This document shows, in pieces, positions 6,530-10,129 of a stretch of DNA of 10,129 nucleotides. Under the pieces are notes generated by a model. It did not search any database and had not been told where the DNA came from. It saw only the letters and a program-made list of their open reading frames with translations. The first letter of the stretch is position 1; every line of letters begins with the position of its first letter. Both the position numbers and the translations under genes were made by a program. Source of the stretch: Candidatus Peribacteria bacterium (GTDB lineage Bacteria > Patescibacteria > JAEDAM01 > Absconditabacterales > Absconditicoccaceae); NCBI GenBank assembly GCA_031288635.1, contig JAITQZ010000104.1:1-10129 (forward strand), written 5' to 3'.

Positions 6530-7681
6530 TTATTTCTTATACGCTTGTTCAAAGTAGGCAGTTTTTTCTCTCAGTTTTTCCGTATGCGTACTTGCACTAC
6601 CGTGGGCTGTATCTACAATCATCGGGTCTGAGATATATGTGTCCAGATACCAATGTGTAAAGCTTTCTGCGTAGTCTTCATCAGCATTTGTCATTGCATA
6701 GGTACTGACAAAATCTTCACTCGTACACGTTGATTTCTTTTCGTCCCGACAGATAGGATTAAACGTGCTACTTAGTGTATCCTTAAAGTAATAGAAGTAA
6801 TGAGCTAATTCGTGCACTAAAATCTGTCTGACATATCTCTCAAAATTTTTGAGGTATTTTTCGGTTGTACAGAGATTGATATTCAGATTGATTTGTTTGA
6901 ATTTTTTGTTGCTTCCATCGGTTCTTTGCGTCATATGGTAGCTTCCTTTGGTCGTACCGCAGCCGTTTACGTAGTTGATATTGATTTTCTCATTCAGTGT
7001 TTTTATATCTGATTTCCCCAGAAATCCAAAGTCTATCAGTTTCCCAATTTCTTTTTGCAGTTGGGCTTCGGCACGGGTTGCAAGCTCTAAGTCTGCAAGA
7101 TTGTTCAAGCTGTCCGTTTTATTTATCAGACTTAAATATGTTTGCTCTGTGATGACTTCTGTGAGTGCACTGCCGTGCGTGGGCTCTTTTGTGGTTGTAG
7201 GAACTGGCGGAGTGGTGATGTTGGCAATTTGAGAGGACACTTTCGTAGTGTTATCAGTTTCTAAATAGAGGAGTTGGGTTTGTTCCAGTAGTGCATAGAA
7301 AAGGTATTTCTGTTCACAAAAAGTAGCTTCGTCAGAAGTGTTGATAGCCAAGAGAAGCTTTTTGAGCGAAGTAAATCTTTGGGCGAGGTCAGGCTTGCTG
7401 GTCTGCTTGTTAATAGTGGAGGATGTGGCAGATTTCATCGTTTCAGTAAGTTGTTTCGTTTCGTTGATAACGTCGGTAGGACATTTACTTTCGAGGACAG
7501 CATAAATGATAGGATACGAAATCTTTTGGGAGATTTTAGATTCTGAAAAGTTGAGAGCACTTTCCAGGAGTGTCTGGGTATCAATGAGAGAACGTTCCTG
7601 TTTTGAGCTGATTGCTCCAGAGACGCCACCGATGACCAGAAGGAGACAACTCAGCATAATTCCGGATTTTTTATATTCCAT
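6530..7681 (-). CDS. Secreted HExxH zinc metallopeptidase, putative
   Basis: 383 residues with an N-terminal signal peptide or anchor (MEYKKSGIMLSCLLLVIGGV then SGA), so exported. The middle (about 30-200) is Ser/Thr-rich and helical, with a Pro/Thr hinge near 157-168. The catalytic region starts around 225. HELAH at 290-294 is a zincin motif: two His zinc ligands and a catalytic Glu. NADEDYAESFTHW at 332-344 supplies a likely third ligand (Glu335 or Glu339), as in gluzincin-type enzymes. Six cysteines outside the signal (67, 122, 241, 271, 311, 319) could form disulfides. I cannot assign a named peptidase family or substrate. None of its roughly 13 glycines is encoded by TGA, unlike the housekeeping genes. 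It has a near-consensus promoter and its own terminator, hence is probably monocistronic, and is divergent from a surface-protein gene. Confidence 0.8.
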   Translation of the reverse strand: MEYKKSGIMLSCLLLVIGGVSGAISSKQERSLIDTQTLLESALNFSESKISQKISYPIIYAVLESKCPTDVINETKQLTETMKSATSSTINKQTSKPDLAQRFTSLKKLLLAINTSDEATFCEQKYLFYALLEQTQLLYLETDNTTKVSSQIANITTPPVPTTTKEPTHGSALTEVITEQTYLSLINKTDSLNNLADLELATRAEAQLQKEIGKLIDFGFLGKSDIKTLNEKININYVNGCGTTKGSYHMTQRTDGSNKKFKQINLNINLCTTEKYLKNFERYVRQILVHELAHYFYYFKDTLSSTFNPICRDEKKSTCTSEDFVSTYAMTNADEDYAESFTHWYLDTYISDPMIVDTAHGSASTHTEKLREKTAYFEQAYKK

Positions 7682-7712
7682 TCGTAGAGAGGTTAGAAAA
7701 TAAATATACTAT

Positions 7713-7740
7713 ATTATACTATAAATAAAAAATATGTCAA
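7713..7740 (-). promoter_or_regulatory. Near-consensus promoter of the metallopeptidase gene
   Basis: On the minus strand TTGACA (7735-7740), a 16-bp spacer and TATAAT (7713-7718), exact consensus in both boxes. The -10 box ends 31 nt before the ATG. This is the strongest promoter in the window and predicts high constitutive expression. Confidence 0.75.
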
Positions 7741-7909
7741 CTTTTTTGTAAGAAAATTATATAATGTAAATTACTAAGATAATACAAACTAATTAAAAAA
7801 GACTATTTCCAACCAAAAAATCAAGAAGAAAATTCTGAGATGCAACTTTTGTTATAAAATAAAACCACAATAACGGTAGATCGACAGTACCGAAAATCTC
7901 CCAAAAAAT

Positions 7910-7937
7910 TTGCATAAATTTCGTTTTGAGCTATACT
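7910..7937 (+). promoter_or_regulatory. Promoter of the SLH-type surface protein gene
   Basis: TTGCAT (7910-7915), a 16-bp spacer and TATACT (7932-7937); the -10 box ends 37 nt before the ATG. An inverted repeat CGGTA-N9-TACCG (7874-7892) lies 17 bp upstream of the -35 box. The remainder of the 293-bp divergent gap (7682-7974) is AT-rich without a recognisable gene. Confidence 0.5.
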
Positions 7938-7974
7938 TCAATATTAGAGACTTTATTCCTTAATATAAAAAACG

Positions 7975-9687
7975 ATGAAAAAAAGCAAAACATCAATCCT
8001 ATTAGCAGCCTTCCTTATAGGAGGAGGAATGCTGTATCTTCAGGCAAGTTATCCAGCAAAAGAGGTGGTACAGTATGGAGTTGTAGAGGAAATTGCAGAC
8101 AATCTCTACGAACCTCCTGAACAGATGGAGGAAGAAGCGATTTCAGATACACAAGCAGAGCTAAACGCTAACGATTCTTCCCCTACCTCAGAGGTATCGA
8201 ATCCTGAAGAACCTTCTCAGAGTCTGGGTGACGATACTAAGGGCACATGAGAAAGTGAACTAAATTCAGAACAAAAATCAGATCCAAAATATAATGAAGG
8301 AAAAAACGAGGGTGAAGCACCTCTACCAGACCAAGAAACGGATAAAACAGAGACCGTTCCGGCAGAAGAGCTGTTGCCGATGCAAGTACTTTTCGAGCCC
8401 ACATATGATATCAAAGCATTCAGTGCAGACCTTTCACGATGACGAAGTGTAGGAGCGAGTGAGAGTAAATGTTTCATCGTGGGAGTAGATGTACCCACTA
8501 CGATAGAGGTCAACCGAGGAGAAGGGAATAACGAAACTTTTCCTATTGGAACAGGAGACGGAGTACTTCTATTGACGCCAGTATGTCATACGTATGCGAT
8601 AGCAGCTACGTATACTCCCCAGATAGAGGGAAAGGGGATGATTTATCTTGACTATGGAAACGAGGCAATCACGGCATTTAGCGGACAGAACTATGGGACG
8701 CTTACGTATCTCAATCTAGCGGAGAATAATTTGAATAGGACAGAAGTGATTACAGAGCTGTTCACAGCCCTTCCCGCATTGAGAGAGCTCAATGTAGCAG
8801 ACAATGCCTTTACGGTTACAGAGTATAATGACTTCTTACTGCACTTTAATGGGTTAAATCTAGGATTCACAGGAATTATTGATACTACAGCAGTTCAGTA
8901 CGGAGGATGTAGTGAAACGTTTTCAGGGGAGGCAGTAGCAGCCCACGAAGCACTTATAGCAGCAGGGCGAGAGTTGAGAGACGGAGGAAAAGCGGTTTGT
9001 CCAGTAGCACCAATACCAGTCGCAAATGGAGGTGGAGGAGGTGGTCATTTGGAGAAAGATGTTTGCCCAGAGGGAGATAATACATCGAGTTACTATGACG
9101 GAGAATGTGGTAAAGAGAGCGAACATAACGTTGCAAACGAAGACAAAACATCTAATGAAGAGGGTGGTAGTTTGGAATCCATGTATTATGCTGCTTACAG
9201 ATGGGCAAATGGAAATGGTATCACTACTGCAGATACGTATGAAGCAGTGAGAATTTCCGATGTTATTACGAGAGCAGAGATGGCGAAAATGATATCGATG
9301 TTGGCGACCAAACTGTGGTACAAAGTTCCAGATGTCGAGAAAAGAGAATGTGTGCAATTCGCTGATATGAAACAAGTAAACGAAGAGTTGCAATCTTATG
9401 TTATCGAATCCTGCCAGTTAGGGCTGATGGGAATGCACGGTGATGGAATCGGTGTGCTTGAAACGTTCTCTCCTACCAAAACTGTTACCAGAGCTGAAGT
9501 AGGGACGATTCTTTCTAGACTGTTGCGGGGGAGAGAGTATGCTACTCAACCAGGAGATGAAACATATTATGCGAGACATCTGCAAGCACTGAAAGATGCC
9601 GGTATTATGAAAACAGTCACTTATCCAGAGATGTTGGAGCTCAGAGGAAATATCTTGCTCATGCTCTGGAGAAGTTTGGGAAAATAA
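7975..9687 (+). CDS. Exported surface protein: acidic linker, LRR-like segment, SLH-like C-terminus
   Basis: 570 residues in code 25. The N-terminus MKKSKTSILLAAFLIGGGML is a signal peptide or anchor. Residues 40-140 form a Glu/Asp/Ser/Pro-rich, probably extended linker. Residues 242-283 match a leucine-rich pattern (LTYLNLAENNL, LRELNVADNAF). A hexa-glycine hinge is at 352-357, followed by KDVCPEGDNTSSYYDGECG (361-379), a Cys module that I associate with surface proteins of code-25 bacteria. Residues 400-570 are SLH-like: ITRAEMAKMISMLA, then FADM with IESCQLGLMGM, VTRAEVGTILSRLLRG, then YYARHLQALKDAGIM. SLH domains usually bind cell-wall polymers or an S-layer. TGA encodes Gly92 (8248-8250) and Gly156 (8440-8442); with UGA as stop only a 91-residue fragment and an N-terminally truncated remainder would be seen. 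A role in attachment or envelope structure is inferred. Confidence 0.88.
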
Positions 9688-9703
9688 AGACATGAAGTTC
9701 CTT

Positions 9704-9732
9704 TTGAAAGACTAGAGAAAACACTTTAAAGA
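9704..9732 (+). promoter_or_regulatory. Putative promoter of the last gene
   Basis: TTGAAA (9704-9709), a 17-bp spacer and TAAAGA (9727-9732), ending 31 nt before the ATG at 9764. An alternative, TTTAAA (9725-9730) with TATTAT (9748-9753), would start transcription almost at the ATG and make the mRNA nearly leaderless. I favour the first because its spacing matches the other genes. Confidence 0.35.
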
Positions 9733-9763
9733 AATACCTCTTTACTCTATTATTTTTAACTTT

Positions 9764-10129
9764 ATGAAACACACAAAATTACCTGCACTCGTACTGACGC
9801 TTATTGTCCTTGCAGGGATAGGAGCGGTAGCGTACGCCGTGTTTACAAGTACCTCCCATAGAGCTTCAACGCTGTATCCCAACGTAAAATATGGTTCACG
9901 ATGCGGCCCAGCCCTAGCAGGAAGTACCCGAGTGGATGAGAGCGGAGCTCCTGTAGATTCACTGGCGATAGAGCAGACGGAGACGGCACCCAATATTTGG
10001 ACCCCATCAGCTACTCCTGTCTACTATATGGGTGCAACAGAGGGTTGCCGTTTCGATTGTACTGTAGGATATGAACGAGATGGTGCGAGTTGTCCCGCTT
10101 CAGCAGGAGTATCTCACAATGAGACAGGA
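9764..10129 (+). CDS. Exported cysteine-containing protein (3' part beyond right edge)
   Basis: The first 122 codons of an exported protein, open to the window edge. The N-terminus MKHTKLPALVLTLIVLAGIG continuing to AVAYAVF is a signal peptide or membrane anchor. The mature part has YGSRCGPALAG (about 43-53), a Pro/Thr-rich stretch, then a Cys cluster EGCRFDCTVGYERDGASC (about 93-110) with spacing C-x3-C-x10-C, resembling small disulfide modules of bacterial surface proteins. It follows the SLH-type gene by 76 bp on the same strand and may belong to the same surface system. No TGA codon is seen in the visible part. I do not recognise the family; export is well supported, function is unknown. 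Confidence 0.7.
   Translation, partial: MKHTKLPALVLTLIVLAGIGAVAYAVFTSTSHRASTLYPNVKYGSRCGPALAGSTRVDESGAPVDSLAIEQTETAPNIWTPSATPVYYMGATEGCRFDCTVGYERDGASCPASAGVSHNETG

Noticed and set aside
6024..6557. Plus-strand open frame of 177 codons
   Set aside because: Antisense to holA and running through the metallopeptidase terminator; Phe/Ser-rich shadow of an AT-rich gene.
1282..8442. Selenocysteine or UGA-Trp recoding
   Set aside because: The recoded positions are glycines in the families concerned, occur in many unrelated genes, and are not catalytic Sec or conserved Trp sites.
8923..9393. Minus-strand open frame of 156 codons
   Set aside because: Antisense to the SLH-type gene; its Cys/His-rich product is a shadow of Gly/Ala-rich coding on the plus strand.
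9742..9993. Minus-strand open frame of 83 codons at the right edge
   Set aside because: Antisense to the signal-peptide gene starting at 9764, whose export signal and Cys spacing are coherent.
1..10129. CRISPR array, insertion sequence or attachment site
   Set aside because: No regularly spaced repeats, no transposase motifs and no terminal inverted repeats were seen; the only exact repeat is the 24-bp tandem pair, and the tRNA-Thr 3' end is not repeated elsewhere in the window as far as I can see.

Overview
This window reads as a chromosomal segment of a Candidate Phyla Radiation bacterium of the Absconditabacteria (SR1) / Gracilibacteria (BD1-5) type. These lineages use genetic code 25, in which UGA encodes glycine. 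The evidence is internal. With UGA as stop, almost every gene here is shattered; with UGA as Gly, full-length families appear and the UGA codons fall on known invariant glycines (acetate kinase, prephenate dehydratase, RuvA helix-hairpin-helix, the CPGCG and GDG motifs of a 2-oxoacid:ferredoxin oxidoreductase beta subunit). I count 18 in-frame UGA codons in eight genes. True stops are UAA or UAG only. The SLH-type surface protein with a Gly-rich linker fits the same lineage.

Layout. Positions 1-1707 (minus): a DUF1015-family protein running off the left edge and a stand-alone prephenate dehydratase with an ACT domain (pheA), separated by an exact 24-bp tandem duplication. Positions 1887-3715 (plus): ackA (acetate kinase) and, 29 bp later, a 2-oxoacid:ferredoxin oxidoreductase beta subunit that is short at its C-terminus and has no alpha subunit beside it. 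It meets a convergent, truncated RhuM-family remnant (3745-4008, minus) at what looks like a recombination junction. Positions 4157-5267 (minus): a small one-pass membrane protein with FtsB/DivIC-like topology and ruvA. Position 5404: tRNA-Thr(CGU) on plus, whose 3' end overlaps by two bases the stop codon of the convergent holA (DNA polymerase III delta, 5475-6452).

Positions 6530-10129 are a cell-surface/secretion locus: a secreted HExxH metallopeptidase (minus) divergent from a 570-residue exported protein with an acidic linker, an LRR-like segment, a Gly-rich hinge and a C-terminal SLH-like region, followed by a second exported Cys-containing protein cut by the right edge. These three genes use UGA-Gly rarely or not at all.

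Regulation. Several sigma70-type promoters can be read (for example TTGACA-16-TATAAT before the metallopeptidase and TTGCAT-17-TATAAA before ackA). Most place the -10 box about 31-37 nt before the start codon. No gene has a convincing Shine-Dalgarno sequence. No CRISPR array, insertion sequence or rRNA was seen. All calls are by eye, without database searches.
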